Counted from the stretch's first letter, positions 7,514-16,995 are shown. The stretch: DNA of 64,000 bases from Roseateles saccharophilus (GCF_004342485.1 NZ_SMBU01000010.1:109980-173979), one strand, 5' to 3'. The notes: generated by a model from the letters alone, not told the origin. Numbers and translations: made by a program.

Positions 7514-8389
7514 ATGAATCGAGGCATCTTCTACGCCCTTGGCGCCTATCTGAGCTGGGGGCTGTTCCCGCTCTACTTCCGCCAGATCGCGGCCGTGCCG
7601 GCGTTGCAGATCGTTGCGCACCGCACGCTGTGGTCCCTCGTGTTCGTCGCCGTCGTCATGCTCACGACGGGGCGCCTGGCCTGGCTGAAGAGCGTGAGCC
7701 TGGCGACGTGGCGGCGCTTTGCGCTGTCGGCCGCGCTGATCGCGGTGAACTGGCTGACCTATGTCTGGGCCGTCGGCCACGGCCAGGTCATCAACGCGAG
7801 CCTGGGCTATTTCATCAACCCGCTGGTCAACGTGGCGCTGGGCTTTGCGGTGCTGCACGAAAGGCCAAGGCCGGTGCAGTGGCTGGCCGTGGGGCTGGCG
7901 GCCCTCGGCGTGCTGTGGCTGACGCTGGCGGCCGGCACGCTACCCTGGGTGGCCCTGGTGCTGGCGCTGAGCTTCGGCCTCTACGGCCTGATGCGCAAGA
8001 CCGCGGCCCTGGGCGCGCTGGAGGGCCTGGCGCTGGAGACGCTGATCCTCGCGCCGCTGGCCGTCGCGGGCCTGGCCTGGTGGTGGCAGGCCGGCGACCT
8101 CGCCGGGCAGACGACCACGGACTGGGCCTGGCTGATCGGCACCGGGCCGGTGACGGCCGGCGCGCTGCTGCTGTTCGCAGCCGGCGCGCGGCGCATCCCG
8201 CTCGCCACGCTGGGCATCGTACAGTACGCGTCGCCGTCGCTGCAGTTCCTGCTCGGCGTCTTCCTGTTCCACGAACCCATGGACGCGAACCGCCTCGTGG
8301 CCTTCGCCTGCATCTGGGGCGCGCTGGCGGTCTACAGCGCCGAAGGCCTGTGGCAGACGCGCCGGGCGCTGACGGTCAGGCCGATCTGA
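7514..8389 (+). CDS. rarD: EamA family transporter RarD
   Basis: A 291-residue inner-membrane protein with about ten hydrophobic segments. The N-terminus MNRGIFYALGAYLSWGLFPL and the segment WLTYVWAVGHGQVINASLGY are hallmark RarD sequences, and HEPMDANR lies before the last helix. The protein belongs to the drug/metabolite transporter superfamily; substrate is unproven. A GAGAAT hexamer at 7502-7507 sits 6 nt before the ATG with no Shine-Dalgarno sequence, which suggests a leaderless mRNA. It is divergent from the MoaD-like gene. Confidence 0.85.
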   Translation: MNRGIFYALGAYLSWGLFPLYFRQIAAVPALQIVAHRTLWSLVFVAVVMLTTGRLAWLKSVSLATWRRFALSAALIAVNWLTYVWAVGHGQVINASLGYFINPLVNVALGFAVLHERPRPVQWLAVGLAALGVLWLTLAAGTLPWVALVLALSFGLYGLMRKTAALGALEGLALETLILAPLAVAGLAWWWQAGDLAGQTTTDWAWLIGTGPVTAGALLLFAAGARRIPLATLGIVQYASPSLQFLLGVFLFHEPMDANRLVAFACIWGALAVYSAEGLWQTRRALTVRPI

Positions 8390-8416
8390 GCCTGCGTGGC
8401 TATCTACACTCGAGCC

Positions 8417-8659
8417 ATGCAACTCAATATCGTCGTCTACTCCAAGTCCGCCTGCCCCCAGTGCGATACCGTCAAAAGCCTGCTGAAGGCGAAAAACCTG
8501 GGCTTCGAGGAGATCAAGATCGACGACGAGGCGCAGCGCCTGGCCTTCTACGAGAAGTGCGGCCCCGCCGTTCGGCAGATGCCCCAGGTCTTCATCAATG
8601 ACCAGCGCGTCGGCGGTGTCGCCGGCCTGCAGGCGGCGTTCGCGCAGCTGAAGCTCTGA
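8417..8659 (+). CDS. Glutaredoxin (CPQC active site)
   Basis: An 80-residue thioredoxin-fold protein with the dithiol motif CPQC at residues 12-15, a cis-Pro in RQMPQVFIND and the C-terminal glutathione-binding VGGVAGL. The length is normal for a classical glutaredoxin. The ATG at 8417 is favoured over an in-frame ATG at 8396: the family fold starts at MQLNIVVYSK and TACACT at 8405-8410 lies 6 nt upstream as a -10-like element. It may be read together with rarD (27-nt gap) or from its own leaderless promoter. Role: reduction of glutathione mixed disulfides in the cytoplasm. Confidence 0.85.
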   Translation: MQLNIVVYSKSACPQCDTVKSLLKAKNLGFEEIKIDDEAQRLAFYEKCGPAVRQMPQVFINDQRVGGVAGLQAAFAQLKL

Positions 8660-8768
8660 GAATTCGGGGCCGTTGGCGGACGGTTCTTTACAGACCGCCG
8701 GGCCGGAATGGCGTCAACTGTCGCCCGATGCCCGAGTTGAGCAGCTTGGATTTCCGCGCGAGGCCGCC

Positions 8769-9248
8769 ATGAAGCCCTTTCTCCGCACGCTGATCGTGTC
8801 CGCCCTGGTGGCCTCGACGGGCCTGGCCGGTGCCGGCCCGCGCCACTACGATCCCCCGCCCTACCGCCACCGCGATCACGATCACGACGGCTGGGGCCTG
8901 GGCGGACTGATCCTGGGCCTGGCCATCGCAGTACCGCTGATCGCGCTGGCCAGCCAGGGTGATCGACCGCCCGAGCCGGTCTATGTGCCGCCACCGGCCC
9001 CGTTGCCGCCGCCCGCGCCACCGGTGTACGCGCCGGCTCCTGTGTACACGCCCGCGCCGGTGCCTGCGCCGAACCGCCCCGCGCCGGTCATCTATCCGCG
9101 CAACGGGCAGAGCAACGCGCAGATCGAAGCCGACAGCCGCGAATGCAACCGCTGGGCCACGACGCAGCAGGCCGCGATGTCCGACTCGAGCGTGTTCCAG
9201 CGCGCCGTCGAGGCCTGCATGGACGGGCGCGGCTACACGCTGCGCTGA
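8769..9248 (+). CDS. Exported proline-rich protein of unknown function
   Basis: A 159-residue protein with an N-terminal signal peptide (MKPFLRTLIVSALVASTGLA), a His/Asp/Arg-rich segment (YRHRDHDHDGW), one Gly-rich hydrophobic segment (GGLILGLAIAVPLIALA), then a long Pro/Ala linker (residues about 70-110). The C-terminal module contains ECNRWATTQQ and ends in FQRAVEACMDGRGYTLR. The two cysteines in that module suggest a disulfide. Such CMDGRGY endings recur in small envelope proteins of beta-proteobacteria. The ATG at 8769 is chosen because the signal peptide starts there. Function unknown. Confidence 0.7.
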   Translation: MKPFLRTLIVSALVASTGLAGAGPRHYDPPPYRHRDHDHDGWGLGGLILGLAIAVPLIALASQGDRPPEPVYVPPPAPLPPPAPPVYAPAPVYTPAPVPAPNRPAPVIYPRNGQSNAQIEADSRECNRWATTQQAAMSDSSVFQRAVEACMDGRGYTLR

Positions 9249-9259
9249 GTCGGGACCGA

Positions 9260-9281
9260 GGACAGCACCTGCGTGCTGTCC
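9260..9281. terminator. Hairpin between convergent genes
   Basis: GGACAGCAC (9260-9268) and GTGCTGTCC (9273-9281) form a perfect 9-bp stem with a 4-nt loop, between the ends of the proline-rich protein gene and ahpF. There is no T tract, so termination may be weak. A separate 14-bp palindrome CGACCTGCAGGTCG lies at 9301-9314. Confidence 0.5.
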
Positions 9282-9332
9282 GACGCCCGACGAAGGCCCA
9301 CGACCTGCAGGTCGCGGGCATGAACAAGCAGC

Positions 9333-10910
9333 TCAGCTGCGCATCAGGTAGTCGAAGGCACCCAGGGCCGCCTTCGCGCCGTCGCCGGCGGCGATGACGA
9401 TCTGCTTGAAGGGCACCGTCGTCACGTCGCCCGCGGCGAACACGCCGGGCATCGAAGTCGCACCCTTGGCGTCGACGATGATCTCGCCGTGCTTGCTGAG
9501 CTCAACGGTGCCGCGCAGCCACTCGGTGTTGGGCACCAGGCCGATCTGCACGAAACAGCCGTCGATCTCGATTCGCTTCGCCTCGCCGCTCGCGCGGTCG
9601 GTGTAGTTCAGGCCGTCGAGCTTGCCATTCGTGCCGGTGAACTCGGTCGTCAGCGCCTGCGTGATGACGGTCACGTTGGGAAGGCTCCTGAGCTTGTTGA
9701 CGAGCACCGCGTCGGCGCGCAGCTCGGCCGCGAACTCGAGCAGCGTCACATGCTTGACGATGCCGGCCAGGTCGATGGCGGCCTCGACGCCCGAGTTGCC
9801 GCCACCGATGACGGCGACCGGCTTGCCCTTGAACAAGGGGCCGTCGCAGTGCGGGCAGTAGGCCACGCCCTTGTTCCTGTACTCGGCCTCGCCGGGCACG
9901 CCGACATGGCGCCAGCGCGCGCCGGTCGTCAGGATGACGGTCTTGCCCTGCAGCGTCGCGCCATTGGCGAGCCTCACGCCGACCAGGCCGCCCGGCTGCC
10001 CGGCCGGGATCAGCGCCTCGGCGCGCTGCAGGTTGTGGATGTCGACCTCGTAGTCCTTCACATGGCCTTCCAGCGCAGCGGCGAACTTGGGGCCGTCGGT
10101 GGCGGAGACGGAGATGTAGTTCTCGATGCCCAGCGTGTCGTTGACCTGGCCGCCGAAGCGCTCGGCGGCGACGCCGGTGCGGATGCCCTTGCGCGCCGCA
10201 TAGACGGCCGCCGCTGCGCCGGCGGGGCCGCCGCCGATGATGAGCACGTCGTAGGGCGCCTCGGCGGCCAGCTTCTTTGCCTCGCGCGCCTGTTTTTCCG
10301 ATTCAGCGCCGGTGTCCAGCTTGGCGACGATCTCTTCGAGGGTCATGCGGCCGGAGGCGAAGGGCTGACCGTTCAGCCAGACGGCCGGCACGGCCATGAT
10401 CTCGCGGCCCTCGACCTCGCGCTGGAACAGGCCGCCGTCAATGACGGTGGTCTTGATGCGCGGGTTCAGCACGGCCATCAGCGACAGCGCCTGCACGACG
10501 TCCGGGCAGTTGTGGCAGGTGAGGCTCATATAGACCTCGAAGTCGAGGTCCGCGTCCAGCGCCTTCACGGCATCGACCGTGGCCTGCTCGACCTTGGGCG
10601 GATGGCCGCCGGTCCACAGCAGGGCCAGCACGAGCGAGGTGAATTCGTGGCCGAGCGGGATGGCCGCAAACCTCAACGATCCAGGCAGGCTCTGCTCGCT
10701 GCCGGCGCGGCGCAGCAGGAAGCTGGGCTTGCGGGCATCGCTGCCGTCGGTGCGCAGCGTGATCTTGTCGCTCATCTCGGCGATCTCGGCCAGCAGTTCG
10801 CGCATCTCGGCGGCGGCGGGCGTGTCGTCCAGCGTCGCGACGATGTCGAAGGGGAGCGTGACGCGCTCCAGATAGGCCTGGAGCTGGGTCTTGAGGGCGG
10901 CGTCCAACAT
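9333..10910 (-). CDS. ahpF: Alkyl hydroperoxide reductase subunit F
   Basis: A 525-residue flavoprotein that passes electrons from NAD(P)H to AhpC. The N-terminal tandem thioredoxin-like domain contains CHNC near residue 137. The FAD-binding site [16 protein letters not shown] follows near 225, the redox-active CPHC near 355, and a second nucleotide-binding site [18 protein letters not shown] near 370. The C-terminal FAD motif is [20 protein letters not shown]. Length matches E. coli AhpF (521). It lies 131 nt downstream of ahpC with a hairpin between them, so it is probably expressed from the ahpC promoter at a lower level. Confidence 0.95.
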   Translation of the reverse strand: MLDAALKTQLQAYLERVTLPFDIVATLDDTPAAAEMRELLAEIAEMSDKITLRTDGSDARKPSFLLRRAGSEQSLPGSLRFAAIPLGHEFTSLVLALLWTGGHPPKVEQATVDAVKALDADLDFEVYMSLTCHNCPDVVQALSLMAVLNPRIKTTVIDGGLFQREVEGREIMAVPAVWLNGQPFASGRMTLEEIVAKLDTGAESEKQAREAKKLAAEAPYDVLIIGGGPAGAAAAVYAARKGIRTGVAAERFGGQVNDTLGIENYISVSATDGPKFAAALEGHVKDYEVDIHNLQRAEALIPAGQPGGLVGVRLANGATLQGKTVILTTGARWRHVGVPGEAEYRNKGVAYCPHCDGPLFKGKPVAVIGGGNSGVEAAIDLAGIVKHVTLLEFAAELRADAVLVNKLRSLPNVTVITQALTTEFTGTNGKLDGLNYTDRASGEAKRIEIDGCFVQIGLVPNTEWLRGTVELSKHGEIIVDAKGATSMPGVFAAGDVTTVPFKQIVIAAGDGAKAALGAFDYLMRS

Positions 10911-10950
10911 GGCGGTAATCCTTTCAGGGTGACGTGGCGGGGCGGGCCAC

Positions 10951-10985
10951 TGCTGAAAGGGTCCCGGGTGGAGGCCCTTTCAGCA
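10951..10985 (-). terminator. Intergenic hairpin between ahpC and ahpF
   Basis: TGCTGAAAGGG (10951-10961) pairs perfectly with CCCTTTCAGCA (10975-10985) across a 13-nt loop. No T tract follows on the minus strand, so it is more likely a partial attenuator or an RNA processing or stability element than a full terminator. It would set the ratio of ahpC to ahpF transcript. A related CCTTTCAGGG occurs at 10920-10929. Confidence 0.5.
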
Positions 10986-11041
10986 GAGCCTGTTCGACTC
11001 TGCGGAGGGAAGGAGCCCTCCCGGGCCCCTTGCAAAAGGCA

Positions 11042-11605
11042 TCAGATCTTGCCGACCAGATCCAGCGACGGGGCGATGGTCTTGGCGCCTTCGTTCCACT
11101 TGGCCGGGCAGACCTGGCCGGGGTTCTTGGCGGTGTACTGGGCAGCCTTCAGCTTGCGCAGCGTTTCCTTGACGTCGCGGGCGATCTCGTTGGAGTGGAT
11201 CTCGGCCGTCTTGATGACGCCTTCCGGATTGATGACGAAGGTGCCACGCAGGGCCAGGCCTTCTTCGGGGATATGCACGCCGAAGGCATTGGTCAGCGTG
11301 TGGGTCGGGTCGCCGACCAGCGGGAACTTGGCCTTGCCGACGGCGGGCGAGGTCTCATGCCAGACCTTGTGCGAGAAGTGGGTGTCGGTCGTGACGATGT
11401 AGACCTCGGTCTCCAGCTTCTGGAACTCGGCGTAGTTGTCGGCGGCGTCCTCGACTTCGGTCGGGCAGTTGAAGGTGAAGGCGGCCGGCATGAAGATCAG
11501 CACGGACCACTTGCCCTTGAGCGACTCCTCGGTGAGGGTCACGAACTTGCCGTTGTGGAAGGCCTCGGTCTTGAAGGGCTGGACTTGGGTGTTGATCAGG
11601 GACAT
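11042..11605 (-). CDS. ahpC: Alkyl hydroperoxide reductase subunit C (peroxiredoxin)
   Basis: A 187-residue typical 2-Cys peroxiredoxin of the AhpC group. The peroxidatic Cys is in FTFNCPTEVEDAAD (about residue 47) and the resolving Cys in GQVCPAKW (about 166). Stretches such as FGVHIPEEGLALRGTFVINP are diagnostic. It reduces hydrogen peroxide and organic peroxides and is recycled by AhpF, encoded next downstream. The residue before CPTE is Asn rather than the Val of enteric AhpC, which should not alter chemistry. The upstream 127 nt hold an AT-rich promoter. Confidence 0.95.
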   Translation of the reverse strand: MSLINTQVQPFKTEAFHNGKFVTLTEESLKGKWSVLIFMPAAFTFNCPTEVEDAADNYAEFQKLETEVYIVTTDTHFSHKVWHETSPAVGKAKFPLVGDPTHTLTNAFGVHIPEEGLALRGTFVINPEGVIKTAEIHSNEIARDVKETLRKLKAAQYTAKNPGQVCPAKWNEGAKTIAPSLDLVGKI

Positions 11606-11634
11606 TCGAAAGCTCCGGAAGGGGCGGTTGATGG

Positions 11635-11652
11635 GATAGGCATAACTATATC
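11635..11652 (-). promoter_or_regulatory. Candidate ahpC promoter with OxyR-like dyad
   Basis: The plus-strand sequence GATAGGCATAACTATATC contains ATAG and CTAT half-sites as in OxyR targets, but the spacer is 6 rather than 7 nt. On the minus strand TATAGT (11645-11650) would serve as the -10 for ahpC. A further dyad, GTTTT and AAAAC separated by 5 nt, lies just upstream. An OxyR-controlled promoter is expected from the gene's role; the site assignment is weak. Confidence 0.35.
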
Positions 11653-11732
11653 GAAAACAGAGTTTTGGTTGAAAACGTTAATCAAATCATCATCATTGAG
11701 CCAACCTATCGCTCGCCCGGCCGGAAGCCGGT

Positions 11733-12866
11733 TCAAGCCTCGTAGCGGCGGTCGAAAAGCTGGTGCGGGCTGAGCTTGACGCGCAGTGTCTGCGGCGCAG
11801 CCAGGCCGGTGATGGCGTACTCGGCCTGGGCGCTGTCGCGGCGCACCGGCGCGCCCAGCGGGTCGCCATGCCGGTTCATGACCGCGCTGACAAGGGGCGT
11901 GCTGCCCGATGCGCCGCGCCGCACGGCCACGGCCGTCTCGCCGCTGGCGAGCTTGACCAGTGTGCCGGGCGGGAACATGCCGAACTCCTTGACCAGCAGC
12001 GCCGCAAAGGGATGGCCGTTGCTGCCCGTGTAGAGCAGCTTGGCCGCCTGCGGCGCGGGCAGCCCGGCACGGCCGCCGCGGCTGGCGAGCTTGGCCAGGA
12101 AGATGTCGGCCAGGCGCAGCAGTTGGGCCGTCTCGCAGGGCTCGGCCAGGCCCTGCGGGTAGCCGCCGCCGCCCGGCTGCTCATGGTGCTGGGCCACGGC
12201 CGACAGCCATTCGGCGTCATCCAGCCCGGCGTTGCGCAGCCAGGCGACGGCCTCGTCCGGGTGGCGGTTGATGGCCGCCCGCTGCGGCGGCTGCAGCTTG
12301 CCGCCGCGGGAGGCCAGGCGCCCCTGCAGGTCGATGATGGACAAGTTCATCGTCAGCGCCGCGCCGACGAGGCTCCTCTGCCGCTCCGGCGCCCAGCCCA
12401 GGCGCCGCGACACCACGGCGCAGACGGCGGCCGTGTGCAGCAGATGGGCCAGGCCGTAGACCTCGTGGCGGCTGTGGTCATGCTGCACGACGACGAAGAG
12501 CATCTGGTCCGTGAAGCGCTCCACCCAGCCGATCAGCTGCGCGGCGCACTCCTTCACGCGCGGCAGGAAGAGCGGCTCCTGGGGCGCCCTCAGCAGCGTG
12601 GACAGGCGCGTCTGCAGCCCCTCCCAGCGCCCGAAGAAATCCTCGCCGGCGGCGACGCCGCCGTCGGCACCACGGGCGGATGCGTCACGCAATTCGTCCA
12701 TGTCGACGAAGACGCCGCGGTTCAGCAGCGCCTCGCGCATCTGCTCGCTCGGCACGATCTGCCCCTTGGCGAGCAGCAGCTTGCCCTCGGCATCCCGGAC
12801 GCCGAAGGGCAGCGCGGCACCCGCCTTGATGTGGCCACCAACCTGCAGAATGGGAACGAGCTTCAT
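11733..12866 (-). CDS. HD-GYP-like protein with degenerate HD motif
   Basis: A 377-residue protein. The N-terminal 60 residues resemble the domain that precedes HD-GYP modules (FGVRDAEGKLLLAKGQIVPS). The HD-GYP fold follows from about residue 115. The GYP part is intact (HHEQPGGGGYPQGL, near residue 230). However, the expected first His-Asp metal pair is replaced: the helix reads LAHLLHTAAVC and the HDxGK position reads NLSIIDLQG. Catalytic cyclic-di-GMP hydrolysis is therefore doubtful, and a binding or partner role is likely. The C-terminal third resembles the extension seen in phosphohydrolase-like signalling proteins of the order. It is transcribed leftward, 51 nt after lysA. Confidence 0.7.
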   Translation of the reverse strand: MKLVPILQVGGHIKAGAALPFGVRDAEGKLLLAKGQIVPSEQMREALLNRGVFVDMDELRDASARGADGGVAAGEDFFGRWEGLQTRLSTLLRAPQEPLFLPRVKECAAQLIGWVERFTDQMLFVVVQHDHSRHEVYGLAHLLHTAAVCAVVSRRLGWAPERQRSLVGAALTMNLSIIDLQGRLASRGGKLQPPQRAAINRHPDEAVAWLRNAGLDDAEWLSAVAQHHEQPGGGGYPQGLAEPCETAQLLRLADIFLAKLASRGGRAGLPAPQAAKLLYTGSNGHPFAALLVKEFGMFPPGTLVKLASGETAVAVRRGASGSTPLVSAVMNRHGDPLGAPVRRDSAQAEYAITGLAAPQTLRVKLSPHQLFDRRYEA

Positions 12867-12917
12867 GGCCGGATGATCTCCGGACTTCGAGCTAACGGTC
12901 CCAGGCGCTGGACGCGC

Positions 12918-14162
12918 TCAGATTTCGAGCGCCAGCAACTCCTCGACGGTCTGGCGGCGGCGGACCAAGCGGCTCGCGCCGCCGTCCACCAGCACCTCGG
13001 CCGCCAGCGGCCGGCTGTTGTAGTTGCTGGACATGGACGCGCCATAGGCCCCGGCGTCGTGGATGACGAGCAGGTCACCCACCTCGGCCTCGGGCAGCTC
13101 GCGCATCAGCACCTCGCCGCCGGCCGCCTGCGTGAACACGTCGCCCGACTCGCACAGCGGGCCGGCCACGACGCAGTCGCGCAGCGGGCGCCGGGCGCCG
13201 TCGCGTGGCAGCAGCGTCATCGCATGGAAGCTGCCGTACATGGCCGGGCGCATCAGCTCGTTGAAGCCGGCGTCCACCAGCATGAAGCGGTTGGCGCCCG
13301 CACTCTTGACCGCCCTCACCTCGGCCAGCAGCACGGCGCTCTCGGCCACGAGGTAGCGGCCGGGCTCCAGTTCCAGCGTCACCGGATGCCCCACCAGGCC
13401 CTCGGCCTCGCGACGCGCGGCATCCCAGAGGCTGAAGTAGTGATCCACATCGATGGGGTCGTCGACGCCACGGTAGGGAATGGACAGGCCGCCGCCGGCC
13501 GAGATGGCGTGAAGGTCATGGCCGGCCGCGACGGCCTCGCGCACGAAGCCGACCATGGCCTGGCCGACCTGGGCCAGATGGCCATAGTCCACGCCCGAGC
13601 CGATGTGCATGTGCAGGCCGACGAGGCTGAGCGCGTGCTGGCGGATCGCGGCCAGCGCGGCGCCGAGGTCGCCATGCCAGATGCCGTGCTTGCTGTGTTC
13701 GCCGCCGGTATTGGTCTTCTGGCTGTGGCCATGGCCGAAGCCGGGGTTGATGCGCAGCCAGACCGGGTGGCCGGGCGACACGGCGCCGAGCTGGTGCAGC
13801 ATGTCGATGGAGCCGGCATTGACGGGAATGCGGTGCTCGACGACGGTGGCCAGCGTCGCGTGGTCGAACAGGTCGGCCGTGAAGACGATCTCGTCGCCGC
13901 CCGGAACATAGCCGGCGGCCAGCGCCCGCAGCACCTCGCCCCGAGACACCGAGTCGACCTTGACGCCCTCGGCGCGCAGCAGCTTCAGGATGTGGACGTT
14001 GGAGCAGGCCTTCTGCGCGAAGCGCACGACATCGAAGCGCTGCAGCGACGCGGCGCGCTCGCGGATGGTCGCGGCGTCGTAGACCCACAGTGGCGTGCCG
14101 TGTTCGGCAGCCAGGGCTTGCAGGCGGGAGGGCGTGAAGGCGGAAGGCAGGGGCTTGGTCAT
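12918..14162 (-). CDS. lysA: Diaminopimelate decarboxylase
   Basis: A 414-residue fold-type III PLP enzyme that makes L-lysine from meso-diaminopimelate. The PLP lysine is in FAQKACSN, the E. coli LysA spelling. HMHIGSG near residue 195, the glycine loop SAGGGLSIPYRG near 225, ELEPGRYLV near 270 and the catalytic Cys region GPLCESGDVF near 335 are all present. The start is taken at the ATG at 14162 (MTKPLPSAF). The divergent lysR gene next to it, 70 nt away, indicates control by LysR in response to diaminopimelate or lysine, as in enteric bacteria. Confidence 0.92.
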   Translation of the reverse strand: MTKPLPSAFTPSRLQALAAEHGTPLWVYDAATIRERAASLQRFDVVRFAQKACSNVHILKLLRAEGVKVDSVSRGEVLRALAAGYVPGGDEIVFTADLFDHATLATVVEHRIPVNAGSIDMLHQLGAVSPGHPVWLRINPGFGHGHSQKTNTGGEHSKHGIWHGDLGAALAAIRQHALSLVGLHMHIGSGVDYGHLAQVGQAMVGFVREAVAAGHDLHAISAGGGLSIPYRGVDDPIDVDHYFSLWDAARREAEGLVGHPVTLELEPGRYLVAESAVLLAEVRAVKSAGANRFMLVDAGFNELMRPAMYGSFHAMTLLPRDGARRPLRDCVVAGPLCESGDVFTQAAGGEVLMRELPEAEVGDLLVIHDAGAYGASMSSNYNSRPLAAEVLVDGGASRLVRRRQTVEELLALEI

Positions 14163-14189
14163 GGCTCGCAGCATGCGCGCCACAATTCA

Positions 14190-14204
14190 TTCAATCAAAT
14201 TGAA
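14190..14204. promoter_or_regulatory. LysR operator candidate between lysA and lysR
   Basis: TTCAATCAAATTGAA is a dyad with 5-bp arms in the AT-rich divergent region. The context and the T-N11-A-like layout make it the best candidate for the LysR binding site that controls both genes. Confidence 0.5.
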
Positions 14205-14232
14205 ACTTATTCGAAGACAATTCAATTCTGAT

Positions 14233-15141
14233 ATGGATATCCAGCACCGCCACATCGAGGTCTTCCGCGCCGTCATGACGGCTGGCAGCGTCACCGGCGC
14301 CGCGGCGCTGCTGCACACCTCCCAGCCCACGCTCTCGCGCGACCTCGCGCGGCTGGAGCAGCTGCTGGGCTACGCCCTGTTCGAGCGCGAGCGCGGCCGG
14401 CTGAAGGCGACGGCGCGGGCGCGGGCGCTGTTCGACGAGGTGGAACGCAGCTTCCAGGGACTGGCCCGCGTCATCGAACGCGCCAAAGGGCTGGGCCGCG
14501 CCGAGGACACCGAGCTCAGCGTGCTCAGCCTGCCGGCGCTCAGCCACGCGCTGCTGCCGGGCGCGCTCGCGGCGCTGCTGGCCGAGCACCCGGCGGCGCG
14601 CGTGTCCATCACGCCGGCCGAGCCGCCGTTGCTGGACGCCTGGATGGGCGAGCAGCGCTTCGACCTCGGCCTGGCCGAGCAGGCCACGCCGCTGCCGGGC
14701 GTGCGCGTCGAGCCGGTTCTCGAAGCCGACGAGGTCGCCGTGCTGCCGGCCGGTCACGCGCTCGCGTCGCGCGAGCAGTTGGCGCTGGTGGATTTCGCCG
14801 GCCAGGACTTCATCAGCCTCGCCGCCGACGACCCCTACCGGCGCGAGATCGATACGCACTTCGACACGGCCGGCATCCCTCGCCGGCTGCGCCTGCAGAC
14901 GCATAGCGCGGTCGCCGTCTGCGAATTGGTGCGGGCCGGCCTGGGCCTGGCCATCGTCAACCCGCTGACAGCGGCGGCTTGCGCGGGCGCCGGCCTGGCC
15001 GTGCGGCCGCTGGCCGTTTCCATCCCCTATCGCGTCAGCGCGCTGATCCCGCTGCACCGGCCGGCGCAGCCGTTGGTAGGCGAGCTGCTCAGCCGGCTGC
15101 GCTCGAGCGCACGACCTGGGGCTTGGCGCCGAAACGCTTGA
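14233..15141 (+). CDS. lysR: LysR-family transcriptional regulator of lysA
   Basis: A 302-residue LysR-type regulator. The HTH is at residues 18-38 ([20 protein letters not shown]) and the effector-binding domain spans about 90-295. The position, divergent from lysA, identifies it as LysR itself. The ATG at 14233 is chosen because the conserved N-terminus [15 protein letters not shown] begins there. Its last 53 nt overlap the 3' end of dxs on the opposite strand, so the two C-termini are encoded by the same DNA. Confidence 0.85.
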   Translation: MDIQHRHIEVFRAVMTAGSVTGAAALLHTSQPTLSRDLARLEQLLGYALFERERGRLKATARARALFDEVERSFQGLARVIERAKGLGRAEDTELSVLSLPALSHALLPGALAALLAEHPAARVSITPAEPPLLDAWMGEQRFDLGLAEQATPLPGVRVEPVLEADEVAVLPAGHALASREQLALVDFAGQDFISLAADDPYRREIDTHFDTAGIPRRLRLQTHSAVAVCELVRAGLGLAIVNPLTAAACAGAGLAVRPLAVSIPYRVSALIPLHRPAQPLVGELLSRLRSSARPGAWRRNA

Positions 15142-16984
15142 CGATGCTGGCCTCGATGCCGGCCGCGTCCAGGCCGCACAGGCTCATCAGCTTGGCCGGG
15201 TCGCCATGCTCGACGAACTCGTCGGGCAGGCCCAGCTGCAGCACCGGCACGTTCAGGCCGGCCGCGTTCAGCGCCTCGGTGACGGCGCTGCCGGCGCCAC
15301 CCATGATGCAGCCGTCCTCGACGGTGACCAGGGCGTCATGCGTGCGCGCCAGCTCGGCGACCAACTCGGTGTCCAGCGGCTTCACGAAGCGCATATTGGC
15401 GACCGTCGCGTCCAGCCGCTCGGCGGCCTCCAGCGCCGGGTAGAGCAGCGTGCCGAAGGCCAGCACGGCAATCCGCTGGCCGCGGCGGCGAATCTCGCCC
15501 TTGCCCCAGGGCTGGGCCGTCATCTGCTTGACCGGCGTGACGCCGGCGCCGGCGCCGCGCGGATAGCGCACCGTCACGGGGCCATCGTGCAGGAAGCCGG
15601 TGTACAGCGCCTGGCGGCACTCGTCCTCGTCGGCCGGCGTCAGCACGGCCATATTGGGAATGCAGCGCGTGTAGGCGATGTCGTAATTGCCGGCATGCGT
15701 CGCGCCGTCGGCGCCGACGATGCCGGCGCGGTCCAGCGCGAACAGCACCGGCAGGTTCTGGATGGCCACGTCATGGACCATCTGGTCGTAGGCGCGCTGC
15801 AGGAAGGTGGAATAGATCGCGACGACGGGCTTGACGCCCTCGCAGGCCAGGCCGGCGGCGAAGGTGACCGAGTGCTGCTCGGCGATGCCGACGTCGTGAT
15901 AGCGCTGCGGGAAGCGCTTGTGGAACTCGACCATGCCCGAGCCCTCGCGCATCGCGGGCGTGATGCCCACCAGCCGCTCGTCCTGCTCGGCCATGTCGCA
16001 CAGCCATTCGCCGAAGACCTGCGTGAACGTGGTCTTGGGCGGCGTGGCCGGCTTCACGAAGCCCACGGCCGGGTCGAACTTGCCCGAGGCGGCGTGGTAC
16101 TTGACCGGGTCGGCCTCGGCCAGCTTGTAGCCGGCGCCCTTCTTCGTGACGATGTGCAGGAACTGCGGGCCCTTCTTGTCGCGCAGGTTCTCCAGCGTCG
16201 GGATCAGCGCGTCGAGGTCGTGGCCGTCGATGGGGCCGACGTAGTTGAAGCCGAACTCCTCGAAGATCGTGCCCGGCACGACCATGCCCTTGGTGTGCTC
16301 CTCGAACTTGCGCGCGAACTCGTAGAGCGGCGTGTTCTTCAGCACGCTCTTGGCGCCCTCACGCGCGGCGGTGTAGATACTGCCGCTCATCAGGCGGGCC
16401 AGGTATTTGTTCAGCGCACCGACCGGCGGGCTGATCGACATGTCGTTGTCGTTCAGGATGACGAGCACGTCGCCGAGCAGGCCGCCGTGGGCCACGCCGG
16501 CATTGTTCAGTGCCTCGAAGGCCATGCCGGCCGTCATCGAGCCGTCGCCGATGATGGCCAAGGCCTTGCGGTTCTCGCCCTTGAGCTTGGCGGCCATCGC
16601 CATGCCGTGGGCCGCCGAGATGCTGGTGGACGAGTGGCCGGTGCCGAAGGTGTCGTACTCGCTCTCGTCGCGGCGCGGAAAGCCGCTGATGCCGCCGAGC
16701 TGGCGCAGGCCCGGCATGCGGTCGCGCCGGCCGGTCAGCACCTTGTGCGGATAGGTCTGGTGGCCCACGTCCCACACCAGCCGGTCTTCCGGCGTGTTGA
16801 AGACGTAGTGCAGGGCCACGGTCAGCTCGACGGTGCCGAGGTTGGAACCCAGGTGGCCACCGGTCTTGGAGACACTGTCCAGCACATAGGCGCGCAGTTC
16901 GTCGGCGAGCTTGCGCAACTCGGTGCGCGGCAGGCGACGCAGGTCGGCCGGGCTGTCGATGCTCTTGAGCAGCGTGTACTCCAT
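15089..16984 (-). CDS. dxs: 1-deoxy-D-xylulose-5-phosphate synthase
   Basis: A 631-residue thiamine-diphosphate enzyme catalysing the first step of the MEP isoprenoid pathway (pyruvate plus glyceraldehyde 3-phosphate). Present are [14 protein letters not shown] near residue 42, the ThDP-binding [16 protein letters not shown] near 150, and [20 protein letters not shown] with the catalytic Glu near 370. The transketolase C-terminal domain ends with [10 protein letters not shown]. It is the last gene of the xseB-ispA-dxs operon, 11 nt after ispA. Its 3' end overlaps lysR by 53 nt. Confidence 0.96.
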   Translation of the reverse strand: MEYTLLKSIDSPADLRRLPRTELRKLADELRAYVLDSVSKTGGHLGSNLGTVELTVALHYVFNTPEDRLVWDVGHQTYPHKVLTGRRDRMPGLRQLGGISGFPRRDESEYDTFGTGHSSTSISAAHGMAMAAKLKGENRKALAIIGDGSMTAGMAFEALNNAGVAHGGLLGDVLVILNDNDMSISPPVGALNKYLARLMSGSIYTAAREGAKSVLKNTPLYEFARKFEEHTKGMVVPGTIFEEFGFNYVGPIDGHDLDALIPTLENLRDKKGPQFLHIVTKKGAGYKLAEADPVKYHAASGKFDPAVGFVKPATPPKTTFTQVFGEWLCDMAEQDERLVGITPAMREGSGMVEFHKRFPQRYHDVGIAEQHSVTFAAGLACEGVKPVVAIYSTFLQRAYDQMVHDVAIQNLPVLFALDRAGIVGADGATHAGNYDIAYTRCIPNMAVLTPADEDECRQALYTGFLHDGPVTVRYPRGAGAGVTPVKQMTAQPWGKGEIRRRGQRIAVLAFGTLLYPALEAAERLDATVANMRFVKPLDTELVAELARTHDALVTVEDGCIMGGAGSAVTEALNAAGLNVPVLQLGLPDEFVEHGDPAKLMSLCGLDAAGIEASIVKRFGAKPQVVRSSAAG

Positions 16985-16995
16985 GGCTAAACCTT

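Noticed and set aside
9301..9314. 14-bp palindrome CGACCTGCAGGTCG as an operator
   Set aside because: It lies between convergent gene ends, where no promoter is expected; it may be chance or part of termination structure.
9489..11402. Very long plus-strand frame antisense to ahpF and ahpC
   Set aside because: Long antisense frames are expected in GC-rich genes; the minus strand encodes clear AhpF and AhpC and the antisense product has no domain.
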